Assembly (NCBI GenBank): GCA_937959285.1
Contig: CALGAR010000096.1
Span: 1-38,087, forward strand
Origin: an uncultured Bryobacterales bacterium
GTDB lineage: Bacteria; Acidobacteriota; Terriglobia; Bryobacterales; Bryobacteraceae
DNA length: 38,087 nucleotides
Direction: 5' to 3'
Each line of letters starts with the position of its first letter. Position 1 is the stretch's first letter. A program made the position numbers and the translations under genes. Shown here one piece after another: positions 25,318 through 33,847 of the stretch. The notes under the pieces were generated by a model that had not been told where the DNA came from, made no database searches, and saw nothing but the letters and a program-made list of their open reading frames with translations.

Positions 25318-28300
25318 ATGCTTTATCGAATGCCCGCGTTGCTCCTGCTTGGTGCCCTTATGGGAACCAGCTTGTTGCCCGTCCCGGCATCTGCGCAGGG
25401 CACGGGAACGATTCGCGGTACTGTTTATGACTCAAGCCAGGCTGCGCTCCCTGCAGCTACGGTCGTTGTAACGAACACGGACACCGGCTTCGTGCGGCGC
25501 TCGGTGTCGAGTGCAGATGGCATCTACTCCATCTCTGCGTTGCCTCCGGGCCCGTATCGGGTTGAGGTGGAAGCGCAAGGATTCAAGCGTTGGAGCGGCA
25601 CGCTGGAACTGCAGACCGGTGAGACCGCCGTTGTGGACGCCGTGATGCAGGTTGGAAGCGTCGACACGGTCGTTGAGGTCACCGGCGCGGCGCCAGTCAT
25701 CACGACGGAAAGCTCCGAGGTCGGCGATGTCAAGGACGCTTTGCGCATCCGGCAGTTGCCCCTTGACGGTCGCAACATCAGCAGTCTGTTCACTTTGACG
25801 CCAGGTGTGGAAGGCGGCGGCAACCCGCGCGTGAACGGCATGAAAGTAGGCGCGACGGAAATGCTGCTCGACGGCGTATCCCTGGTTGACCGATTCGGTG
25901 GCGGCATCGCACGCGTCCAACCGGGCCTTGATGCGGTAAACGAGTTCCGGATCGAAACAGCGGGCTCTCAGGCCCAGTACTCCCGGCCCGCTACTGTGAC
26001 TCTTGTAACCAAGAGCGGCACGAATCAGTTCCATGGCAGCTTATTCGAGACTCACCGCAATAACGCGGGCGGTCTCCGGGCGCGGCAGCGTCAGGATGGA
26101 AACCAAGCTCCCAAGCTGATCCGCAATGAGTTCGGCGTTTCCGCAGGCGGACCCGTCATGCTCCCGAAGCTGTATGACGGACGTGACAAGACGTTCTGGT
26201 TCTTTGCCTACGAGGGTCTGCGGCAGCGGCAGCAGCAATACTACCGGCAAGCGGTGCCGACGCTCGACATGTGGAACGGAAACTTTGACAACGTCGTCGA
26301 TGCGCAGGGCCGCAAGATCACGATCTACGATCCGTTGACCACGGACGCTCAAGGGCGCCGTCAGCCGTTCCTGGGCAACCTGATCCCGGAAAACCGTATT
26401 TCTCCGTTCTATAAGCAAATACGGGCGATCACTCCTGCGCCCACGAACAGCATCAATCCTCTCGTCGGCGAAAACTTCGAGGCCATCTACCCGGTGACGG
26501 ACGACGTATTCAAGATCACCGCCCGGGGTGACCACCGGCTATCCGATAAGGACACGCTCATGGGGCGCCTGACGATTACGGACCGGTCCTACGCGCAGGC
26601 AGGCGGCCGGTTTAGCGCTCCGCCTGTAGATATGCAGAACCCCTACGGCAGCGGCCGCCAGGACTTCCGGTTCTACTCCGCATCGACCCAGTACACGCGC
26701 ATGTTCTCGCCCACGGTGCTGAACGAGCTCACGCTCGGATTTCAGCGTTCTGTGAACAGCAACGGAACTCTCGCCGACCCTGTCAACTGGGCCAATCAGC
26801 TCGGCCTTCCCAATCCGTTCGGAGCCAACGGCTGGCCGACGCTCGACGCCGGCGATTTCTATTGGGATGCCGACAACCGTAAGGACGAGGCCCTGACCGG
26901 ATACGTTATCGAGGACAACCTGACCTGGGTGACCGGCAAGCACACGTTCAAAATGGGCGGAAAGGTCCGCTACGAGCAGAACAACGTGCGCGAGCTGCAG
27001 CAGGCGCAGGGCTCGCACGGCTTCAACGGCAACTGGACCTCGCTGTACGACCCGGCTACCGATCAGATCGTACCCTTCACTGGTTTTTCGATGGCTTCCA
27101 TGGCCCTCGGGCTGCCGGCGAACCTTACGAACCAGAACAACAGAGGCTTCTTCTACTTCCGCCAGTGGGAGCTCGGACTCTACTTCCAGGACACCTGGAA
27201 AGTGACGCCGAGGCTCACGCTCGACCTCGGCGTCCGTTGGGACCGCTGGTCGCCCTACTCGGAGAAGCTGAACCGTTTCGTAAACATCAATCCTGCCACG
27301 GTCGGCAGCACCTTCCAGGTAGTTACACCGGGTAACGTCCCAATGGAGCAGATTCCCGGCGTATTGCCGTCTCAGCTTGCGTCCTGGGCAGCTCGCGGAC
27401 TGACGTGGACGACCGCGGAGCAGGCCGGACTGCCCTCCAACCATGTGCGTGCGGACAACAACAACTTTGGGCCGCGCATCGGCGTCGCGTACAAGCTGAC
27501 GGACAAGAGCGTGCTGCGCGCCAGTTACGGTGAATACTTCTGGACGATGCCGCTCTCACAGATCCTGCAGTCGATGCGTCTCACGCCCCCGCTCAACCTG
27601 CGCTACGAGAATCCGGTCGGGCAGGTGGACGGAACGGCAACCTACGCTGCCCGGGTAGTACCGTCGGCGAATTCCTACATTGGCCAGGCAATTGTGAACA
27701 CCGACGGTCTCGTGAGGATTCCGCCGGCGGCTCAGACCGGTCTTCTATTGGATGGCCGTAACTGGCGGGACGGCCGCGCGCAAAAGTGGCACCTGACCTA
27801 CGAACGCCAGTTCTTGAGAGACAGTGCTGTCCGGCTTAGCTATATGGGCGACCATGGCCGCGATCTCGAACAGCGCTACTCGATCAACCAGCCCGAAGCC
27901 CAGTACAACTATGTGTTGCGGACAGGTCAAAATCCTCCTGGCAACCGCGATTTCATGCGGGAGAATCCCAACTGGAACTTGTCCGCCACCAATCGCACCG
28001 GCTACTCGAACACCCACCAGTTGCAGGCGGAGTTCGAGAAGCGCTACTCCTCGGGTGTCCAGTTCCAGATTTTCTATACGTTCAGCCGCGCGCTGACGAC
28101 GTCTGATGCGGACGGCTTCACATCTGGCAACGGCGCCATCAACGCCATTGGAACTGGGGTTGCCCAGGTTCCTGCGGCCAATCAGGTTCTCGGCGCTCCT
28201 CAGATGAGCTACGACGATCTGTTGCGCCTCGTGTACTACAACAGCGGCTACGTGCCGCCCCATCGCGTGCGGTGGAATGGCGTTTACGACTTGCCGTTTG

Positions 28301-28914
28301 GCAAGGGACGCCGTTTCGGCGGTTCCAGCAGCGGCTTCGTGAATGCCGTGATCGGAGGCTGGCAATTATCCACCATTGGCGATTGGCGGAGCGGCAACTG
28401 GATGGGAGTTGCGGCGAACCGCTACCTGTTCGGCGATCCAACGCTCGACGCGGACGAGCGTCTTCTGTTGAACTTCGGCGGCCGACCGCAGCGGCTCTGG
28501 TTCCGGGGCGACTTCGATGTAACAGCCGCCACCGGTGTGGACCAGGCCAAGCTTCAGGCCCTCATCCCGGTTGATCGTTCGCAGCGCGTGCTGCGGCAAG
28601 TCGGTCCGAACCTGGATAACCGTCTGCCGGTGCAACTGGCTGATGGTACGACGCGTTTGACGACGATTGAAGATGCGGTGAACTGGAATGCGAGAAACTT
28701 CTTCCGCGGACCCGGATCCTGGAACACGGATATCAGCATATCCAAGTTCTTCCGCATCAATGAGGGTATGAACCTCCAGTTCTCGGCGGACTTCTTCAAT
28801 GCGTTTAATCATCCGGTCGATGTCAACCCAAATACGACGACCGGGCTGCAGGATCTTAGCCAGCAGGCGAATCCTCCGCGCGTAATTCAGCTGCGCGCGC
28901 GTTTCACCTGGTAG
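25318..28914 (+). CDS. TonB-dependent receptor 4, Oar-like with N-terminal carboxypeptidase-regulatory domain
   Basis: 1198 residues from the ATG at 25318, which has AGAGG upstream and opens a clear signal peptide (about 1-26, ASA-Q). An in-frame start at 25120 would add 66 residues lacking signal character and would lie upstream of the predicted promoter. The carboxypeptidase regulatory-like domain (about 30-122; GTVYDSSQAALPAATVVV) precedes the plug, which has VNGMKVGATEMLLDG (172-186) and VTKSGTNQFHG (230-240). The barrel has FWFFAYEGLRQRQ and 'QDTWKVTPRLTLDLGVRWD', and the C-terminus is RFTW. It is divergent from ROK3 and heads an operon with two glycosidase-like genes, a Cache-like protein and a transglutaminase-fold protein, so it probably imports a carbohydrate-derived substrate. 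Confidence 0.93.
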   Translation: MLYRMPALLLLGALMGTSLLPVPASAQGTGTIRGTVYDSSQAALPAATVVVTNTDTGFVRRSVSSADGIYSISALPPGPYRVEVEAQGFKRWSGTLELQTGETAVVDAVMQVGSVDTVVEVTGAAPVITTESSEVGDVKDALRIRQLPLDGRNISSLFTLTPGVEGGGNPRVNGMKVGATEMLLDGVSLVDRFGGGIARVQPGLDAVNEFRIETAGSQAQYSRPATVTLVTKSGTNQFHGSLFETHRNNAGGLRARQRQDGNQAPKLIRNEFGVSAGGPVMLPKLYDGRDKTFWFFAYEGLRQRQQQYYRQAVPTLDMWNGNFDNVVDAQGRKITIYDPLTTDAQGRRQPFLGNLIPENRISPFYKQIRAITPAPTNSINPLVGENFEAIYPVTDDVFKITARGDHRLSDKDTLMGRLTITDRSYAQAGGRFSAPPVDMQNPYGSGRQDFRFYSASTQYTRMFSPTVLNELTLGFQRSVNSNGTLADPVNWANQLGLPNPFGANGWPTLDAGDFYWDADNRKDEALTGYVIEDNLTWVTGKHTFKMGGKVRYEQNNVRELQQAQGSHGFNGNWTSLYDPATDQIVPFTGFSMASMALGLPANLTNQNNRGFFYFRQWELGLYFQDTWKVTPRLTLDLGVRWDRWSPYSEKLNRFVNINPATVGSTFQVVTPGNVPMEQIPGVLPSQLASWAARGLTWTTAEQAGLPSNHVRADNNNFGPRIGVAYKLTDKSVLRASYGEYFWTMPLSQILQSMRLTPPLNLRYENPVGQVDGTATYAARVVPSANSYIGQAIVNTDGLVRIPPAAQTGLLLDGRNWRDGRAQKWHLTYERQFLRDSAVRLSYMGDHGRDLEQRYSINQPEAQYNYVLRTGQNPPGNRDFMRENPNWNLSATNRTGYSNTHQLQAEFEKRYSSGVQFQIFYTFSRALTTSDADGFTSGNGAINAIGTGVAQVPAANQVLGAPQMSYDDLLRLVYYNSGYVPPHRVRWNGVYDLPFGKGRRFGGSSSGFVNAVIGGWQLSTIGDWRSGNWMGVAANRYLFGDPTLDADERLLLNFGGRPQRLWFRGDFDVTAATGVDQAKLQALIPVDRSQRVLRQVGPNLDNRLPVQLADGTTRLTTIEDAVNWNARNFFRGPGSWNTDISISKFFRINEGMNLQFSADFFNAFNHPVDVNPNTTTGLQDLSQQANPPRVIQLRARFTW

Positions 28915-28937
28915 CTCGGATCTCTTGCTTTGACGAG

Positions 28938-28973
28938 CGGCGGCGGCCTTTCAAGGCCGTCGCCGGTTTTTTT
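28938..28973 (+). terminator. Intrinsic terminator between TBDR4 and the GH42-like gene
   Basis: CGGCGGCGGCC (28938-28948), six-base loop, GGCCGTCGCCG (28955-28965): an 11-bp stem with one G-U pair, followed by a seven-T tract (28967-28973). It ends eight bases before the next ATG. Confidence 0.85.
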
Positions 28974-28981
28974 CTTGTGTC

Positions 28982-31540
28982 ATGCGACGTTTCTTCCTGA
29001 ACCTCCTAGCGTTGATCCCTCTCTCCGCCTGGGCCGGCGAGATTATCCTGCCTTCTCCTGCACTCGAGCGTGATGGTCCCATCACTGTCGTATACCGGAC
29101 GCAGCCTCAGGCGACGGGCAAGGGACAGCTTACGATTCGCTGGACTGACGTCTACAATCGGGTCGTCGAAGACCGGACTATACCCGTGGAACTTGTGGAT
29201 GAGACCGACATTCAATTCCACCTGGATCTGAGGCGTGCCGTTGGAATGCGCAACACGTTGGAGGTCCGGTTGACCCTCAAGGGGGTGGACCAGGCAGGGA
29301 AGCCGGATGAGCGCAACGAATCGGCTCAGGTCTCCTTCATCGCCAAGCCGCCCGACCGGCGCTGGTGGGATTACAACATCATCATGTGGCAGCAGCACCC
29401 GCCGCAGGTCTTCCGCGAGCTGAAGGCGTCGTACGGCATAACCGCCGGCCAGTATAGCGGAAGGGCAAAGACCCCGCCGGACTTCCTGCTCTCGAACGAT
29501 CTACGCTGGTACGCGGAGAATATCGCGACGGATTTCTACGCGGAGTACCACCGCTTCCGCCGTGATCGCAAACCTCAATGGTCCTTCCTCCAAGCCAAAG
29601 AGCTGTATAAAAAGGATCCAACGAGCAAGGAGGCGTTCAAGCGCCACCCCAGTCTGTCCGACCCCGTCTGGCTGCAGAAGATTCACGACCGGCTGGTTGA
29701 GTCGGCCCGCTATCACTCACAATTCCGGCCTCTGTTCTATAGTCTCGCCGATGAGTCAGGCATCGCCGATCTGGCTGCATTCTGGGACTTTGACTTCTCC
29801 GATCATTCGCTTGCGGCAATGCGCGCGTGGCTGAAGGAGCGGTACACGACGCTTGCGGCCTTGAACGCTCAATGGGGAACGAGTTTCACGTCGTGGGACC
29901 TCGTCATTCCCGAAACAACGAACGAGGCCATGAAGAGAAAGGACGATAACTTCTCGTCCTGGTCCGACCATAAGGAATGGATGGACATTGCGTTTGCCCG
30001 TGCTCTGAAGATGGGCGCGGAGGCAATCAATTCCGTTGATCCGGAGGCCTATGTCAGCATCGGCGGAGCCCAGATGCCCGGCTGGGGCGGATACGATTAT
30101 GCCCGCATCACAAGCGCACTCTCTGCCATCGAGCCCTACGACATTGGCAACAACGTCGAGATCATCCGCTCGCTGAAGCCGGATATGGTTGCGATGACTA
30201 CGGCCTTTGCCAAGGGGCCGTGGGAGAAGCACCGCGTCTGGTATGAGCTGCTCCATGGTCATCGCGGAATCATTATTTGGGACGACCAGGCGGATATTGT
30301 CAGCAGGAAGGATCTGTCGGTTGGAGAGCGAGGCAGGGAAGTCAAATCCTACTACAACGAGCTGAGATCGGGCATTGGAGCGCTACTGATCAACAGCGCC
30401 AGAGAAGTGGATCCGATCGCCATCCACTATTCGCAGGCAAGCATGCGCGTGGAATGGATGCTTGCGCAGAGGCCCAAGGGCGAAGCGTGGGTGGAGCGGA
30501 CATCCGCCCTGGAGCGGCAGGACAGCGAGTTTCTCCGTATCCGAGAGTCGTGGTGCCGCCTCATCGAAGACCTGGGCTTGCAATACAACTTCGTCTCATA
30601 CAACCAACTGGAAGAGGGCGAGCTGATGAAGCGCGGATACAAAATTCTGGTGCTTCCGCGGTCGTCAGCGTTATCGGCTGCTGAAGTTCAGGCGATCCGG
30701 ACGTTTGTCGAGCAGGGCGGAGTCGTTCTGGCCGATGGCGAGCCCGGAGTGTTCGACGAGCATTGCCGCCGTCTCCCTCAACCTTCTCTCCGCGATTTGT
30801 TCGAGGGCTCCGGATCCGGCCGCAAAGGGAAGGCCATCCGTGTCAGCTTTGATACTCTGAACTACCATCAGCAAAGACTCGTCGGCCGGGAAGGCGAGAC
30901 ACACAAAGCGATGCAGGCGATTGTGACCGAGGCGGGAGTTCAACCGGCATTCCGGCTGACGGATGCGTCCGGACGGCCTCCTGTCGGGATTGAGCTGCAT
31001 CGGTTCCGGAATGGCGGCGTCACGATTCTGGGGCTTCACACCAACCCGCAGCTGCGTGTCAATGAACTTGGGCCTCCCGAGTTCAAGTCGAATGAACGCT
31101 TTGAGAAACCGAAGGAAGTTACACTCACGCTTCCCACAGAGATGTTCGCGATCGATGTGCGCACCGGAAAGTCGTTGGGCAAGCAGTCGCGAATCGTGGT
31201 GACGGTTGATCCATTTGAACCCACTCTCATCGCGGTTTCACCCATGCCGATTCCGGAACTGGAGATATCGGCGCCGGCCCGCTCCGCTCGTGGCGAGAAT
31301 GTCTTTGTCGGGATGCGCCTTTCGAGCGAATCCCTTGCGGACAAGCACGTGCTACGCTTCGAGTGTTTCGGGCCGGACGGTCAGAAGGTGAGCCATTATT
31401 CCGGCAACGTCCTTGCGGCGAAGGGAGTGGCAGGCCGTCTCATTCCGCTTGCCACGAACGACCCAGCCGGGCGCTGGACGGTTCGGGTGACCGATGTCCT
31501 TTCCGGTCAGACGAAAGAGGCGACAATCGATGTCCGCTAG
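28982..31540 (+). CDS. Secreted GH42-like beta-galactosidase-type glycosidase
   Basis: 852 residues with a signal peptide (about 1-18, AWA-G). A beta-sandwich occupies about 20-120. A TIM-barrel region follows at about 128-470, with GH42/A4-type signatures: SLADESG (candidate acid/base Glu258), 'DFSDHSLAAMRAWLKERYTTLAALNAQWGT' (271-300), a block very typical of GH42, and WYELLHG (candidate nucleophile Glu422). Residues about 475-650 match the flavodoxin-like beta-galactosidase trimerisation domain (KILVLPRSSALSAAEVQAIRTFVEQGG, 554-580). A C-terminal beta-domain ends the chain. Such enzymes release galactosyl or related residues from oligosaccharides. The start has no Shine-Dalgarno sequence and lies just after a terminator, so expression may depend on read-through. 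The 3' end overlaps the next gene by 11 bases. Confidence 0.78.
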   Translation: MRRFFLNLLALIPLSAWAGEIILPSPALERDGPITVVYRTQPQATGKGQLTIRWTDVYNRVVEDRTIPVELVDETDIQFHLDLRRAVGMRNTLEVRLTLKGVDQAGKPDERNESAQVSFIAKPPDRRWWDYNIIMWQQHPPQVFRELKASYGITAGQYSGRAKTPPDFLLSNDLRWYAENIATDFYAEYHRFRRDRKPQWSFLQAKELYKKDPTSKEAFKRHPSLSDPVWLQKIHDRLVESARYHSQFRPLFYSLADESGIADLAAFWDFDFSDHSLAAMRAWLKERYTTLAALNAQWGTSFTSWDLVIPETTNEAMKRKDDNFSSWSDHKEWMDIAFARALKMGAEAINSVDPEAYVSIGGAQMPGWGGYDYARITSALSAIEPYDIGNNVEIIRSLKPDMVAMTTAFAKGPWEKHRVWYELLHGHRGIIIWDDQADIVSRKDLSVGERGREVKSYYNELRSGIGALLINSAREVDPIAIHYSQASMRVEWMLAQRPKGEAWVERTSALERQDSEFLRIRESWCRLIEDLGLQYNFVSYNQLEEGELMKRGYKILVLPRSSALSAAEVQAIRTFVEQGGVVLADGEPGVFDEHCRRLPQPSLRDLFEGSGSGRKGKAIRVSFDTLNYHQQRLVGREGETHKAMQAIVTEAGVQPAFRLTDASGRPPVGIELHRFRNGGVTILGLHTNPQLRVNELGPPEFKSNERFEKPKEVTLTLPTEMFAIDVRTGKSLGKQSRIVVTVDPFEPTLIAVSPMPIPELEISAPARSARGENVFVGMRLSSESLADKHVLRFECFGPDGQKVSHYSGNVLAAKGVAGRLIPLATNDPAGRWTVRVTDVLSGQTKEATIDVR

Positions 31541-33284
31541 GATCCTGTTATCCCTGTTGTTAATGCCGCTGCTTGCGAGTGCAGCGGCTGACTTGCGCTG
31601 GCTCCCCGAACATCTCCGGCCGGATCCATTCGGAGGCATTGTCCGGGCGGACGGTCCGGGGCAGGCGCGCGAGACCCGCATCGAGCTCAGCGGGGCGAGG
31701 GATGGCTACGTATCGTGCCACATCCTCGTGAGTCCCCAAGCCGGACGCCAGTTCACGTTGACAGCAGAGCTTCAGGGCCTTGAGCTGGAGCTGTTCCGCG
31801 AATGGTTCCACTTCATGCCTTCAAGGAAGGAGTGGTATCCGGACGCGCTGATCCCGGTCAAGATGCCCTACTCGTCCGTACTGCCCGACCCCGAGAACAA
31901 GATCGAGAATCAGCGCACTCAGGCGTTCTGGCTCGATATCTGGATCCCGAAGGAGGCAAAGCCGGGCGTCTATGATGGCAAGGTCGTGCTGAGGGCCTCC
32001 GGCAGGACGTCCACGCTACCACTCCGAATCCGCGTACTGTCTGCGATCGTGCCTGCTGACGACGTGGTGATTCCCGATCACAATTCGTACGGCACATTCT
32101 GGCTGAACGCGCAGTACCCGAAGTCGGAAGATTTGTTCCGCCTGATTCATGCCTACCATCGAATCTTCTACGAGCACCGGGGAACCTTTCATCAGCTCGG
32201 CTACGGACACGGGGGAAAGGTAGCCCCCGAGTTTGCGCCGGAGTTGACCGGCAGCGGGCGGACTCGCAGGATCAAGAGCTGGGACCTGTACGACCGGCAC
32301 TACGGGCCGCTGCTCGACGGAACCGCATTTGCGAACACTCGCCGTGGTCCGCGTCCGATCCCATTCGTCTACTTGCCAATTAATCCGGAGTGGCCCGCCT
32401 CGTTTCTATGGTGGAACGAGAAGGGCTATGAAACTGAGTTCGTCAACGTCGTGCGCGAAATGGAGCAGCATTTCCGCGAGAAGAATTGGACTCAGACCCG
32501 GTTCGAGCTTTTCTTTAATCACAAGAAGCGGTACAAGGCGTTCCCCTGGGACGGCGACGAGACCCGCTTCCCGGAAGACAACCGCTACTTCGTGGAGTAT
32601 GGGCGGTTAATGAAGAAGGCCATTCCCGCCGACTCCCCTGTCAAATGGGTCTTTCGTACGGACACGAGCTGGACGATGGCCCAGCAGTTCAAGGAGCTCG
32701 AAGGCGTCATCAACTTTTGGGTCGCAGGAAGCGGCATGCTTAGTCTCTACGATTGGGCGCCTAAGCTGATCCGCAGCAGGGGCGAGATCTTGTGGACATA
32801 CGGAAGCCCGCCAAGAGTCAACGACAACTCGGCAGCGATTACTTCCGAGCTGCTGAAAGCGTGGCTGTACGGCGCTTCCGGATTCGTCCACTGGCTGGCT
32901 GTCTCTCCTGGCGACGACCCGTGGTTTCAATTCACAGGGGGGGCCACAGCGCTCGTATATCCGGGCACTCGATTCGGAATCAATGAGCCGATACCCGGCA
33001 TTCGCCTGAAGATTCAGCGCAACTGCGTGCAGGACCTGAATCTGCTGGAAGCGGTTAAGGACCGGGTGGATCGGGAGGAGTTGACACGGCTCTATAACGG
33101 AACAAAGCCGAATGATTGGTGGACCCGGAACAGCCCTCTGCTGAACCGTCCGCCGCAAGACTGGAACAACGCCGACATTGGCGACGCTTTGAAAGATCAC
33201 AGGAAGGTCCAGCGACCTAAGGACGCATCTGCCTGGCAGCGGGTGCGCGAGTATGTTTTGAAGATTGCCGGAGGTGAGGCATGA
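31530..33284 (+). CDS. Secreted DUF4091 (GH123-like) glycosidase
   Basis: 584 residues from the ATG at 31530, supported by AGAGG nine bases upstream and an immediate signal peptide (about 1-19). A longer in-frame start at 31494 would place charged residues ahead of it. The N-terminal beta-sandwich (about 45-170; FWLDIWIPKEAKPGVYDGKV is typical) precedes a TIM-barrel region. The barrel contains PWDGDETRFPED, whose Asp343-Glu344 pair would suit the substrate-assisted mechanism of GH123. The C-terminal DUF4091 block has AWLYGASGFVHWLA, TALVYPG and IPGIRLKIQRNCVQDLNLLEA. GH123 enzymes cleave N-acetylgalactosaminides; many DUF4091 proteins have no known substrate. It is translationally coupled to the GH42-like gene and, by ATGA overlap, to the next gene. 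Confidence 0.82.
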   Translation: MSARILLSLLLMPLLASAAADLRWLPEHLRPDPFGGIVRADGPGQARETRIELSGARDGYVSCHILVSPQAGRQFTLTAELQGLELELFREWFHFMPSRKEWYPDALIPVKMPYSSVLPDPENKIENQRTQAFWLDIWIPKEAKPGVYDGKVVLRASGRTSTLPLRIRVLSAIVPADDVVIPDHNSYGTFWLNAQYPKSEDLFRLIHAYHRIFYEHRGTFHQLGYGHGGKVAPEFAPELTGSGRTRRIKSWDLYDRHYGPLLDGTAFANTRRGPRPIPFVYLPINPEWPASFLWWNEKGYETEFVNVVREMEQHFREKNWTQTRFELFFNHKKRYKAFPWDGDETRFPEDNRYFVEYGRLMKKAIPADSPVKWVFRTDTSWTMAQQFKELEGVINFWVAGSGMLSLYDWAPKLIRSRGEILWTYGSPPRVNDNSAAITSELLKAWLYGASGFVHWLAVSPGDDPWFQFTGGATALVYPGTRFGINEPIPGIRLKIQRNCVQDLNLLEAVKDRVDREELTRLYNGTKPNDWWTRNSPLLNRPPQDWNNADIGDALKDHRKVQRPKDASAWQRVREYVLKIAGGEA

Positions 33285-33847
33285 AGGCCCGGTTGCTTCT
33301 TACCTTCTGGATTTGCGCAGCTTGCTATGCTTCGGGGCAGACGAAAACAGCGGAAGAACTCGATCAGGTGGCGCGAGTTGCTTCTGTGATGGTCGATGGA
33401 GATGTTTGCGAGCGTATTCTTACGCCGCGGGCGGCTCAGCACCTTCTGAAGGTAGATCCGCGCGATCAGTGGGCAGCCTCCGACAATTTTGACGTCAACC
33501 ACGACGCCTACATTCAGATCAAGAAGACCCTGATCCGGCTCGGGCGTCTGGGTCCGCCCCATACTGACGTCAACCTTTGGATGCCCGTTCCGGGCGACCC
33601 CTCGCGGATTCAGGTCATGATCCGTAATGTAAATGAGATCAGCCAGTTCTGGACGTGGGGAGATCTTCACCAGCCAATGCCGCCGGAAATGAAGGAAGTG
33701 CTGACAACGGGCAAGCGGAAAACCGTGATGCAGAAGCCCAATTTCATCTCAGTGCTCGCGCCGGTATCGAACAGCCTGGGTGATGTGGTTGGTTTGGTGG
33801 AAGTGGTCAAGCAGCTTGTCGACGACCCCCACGGAAATGTGAAGTGA
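33281..33847 (+). CDS. Small secreted protein, Cache-like sensor fold
   Basis: 188 residues: signal peptide (about 1-19), then a compact alpha/beta domain with no transmembrane helix afterwards. The C-terminal half, 'VLTTGKRKTVMQKPNFISVLAPVSNSLGDVVGLVEVV' (140-176; two adjoining segments), has the strand-turn-strand pattern of extracellular Cache/PAS-like sensor domains. The N-terminal half has no motif I recognise. Cache domains usually sit in chemoreceptors or kinases, so a free-standing secreted one inside a glycosidase operon would be a binding protein for a small ligand. ATG overlaps the DUF4091 stop (ATGA) with GGAGGTGAGG upstream, and its own stop overlaps the next GTG (GTGA). Fold assignment is tentative; the gene itself is secure. 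Confidence 0.6.
   Translation: MKARLLLTFWICAACYASGQTKTAEELDQVARVASVMVDGDVCERILTPRAAQHLLKVDPRDQWAASDNFDVNHDAYIQIKKTLIRLGRLGPPHTDVNLWMPVPGDPSRIQVMIRNVNEISQFWTWGDLHQPMPPEMKEVLTTGKRKTVMQKPNFISVLAPVSNSLGDVVGLVEVVKQLVDDPHGNVK

Noticed and set aside
31494..31529. Earlier ATG for the DUF4091 gene
   Set aside because: Adds charged residues ahead of a good signal peptide; the ATG at 31530 has a better-placed ribosome site.
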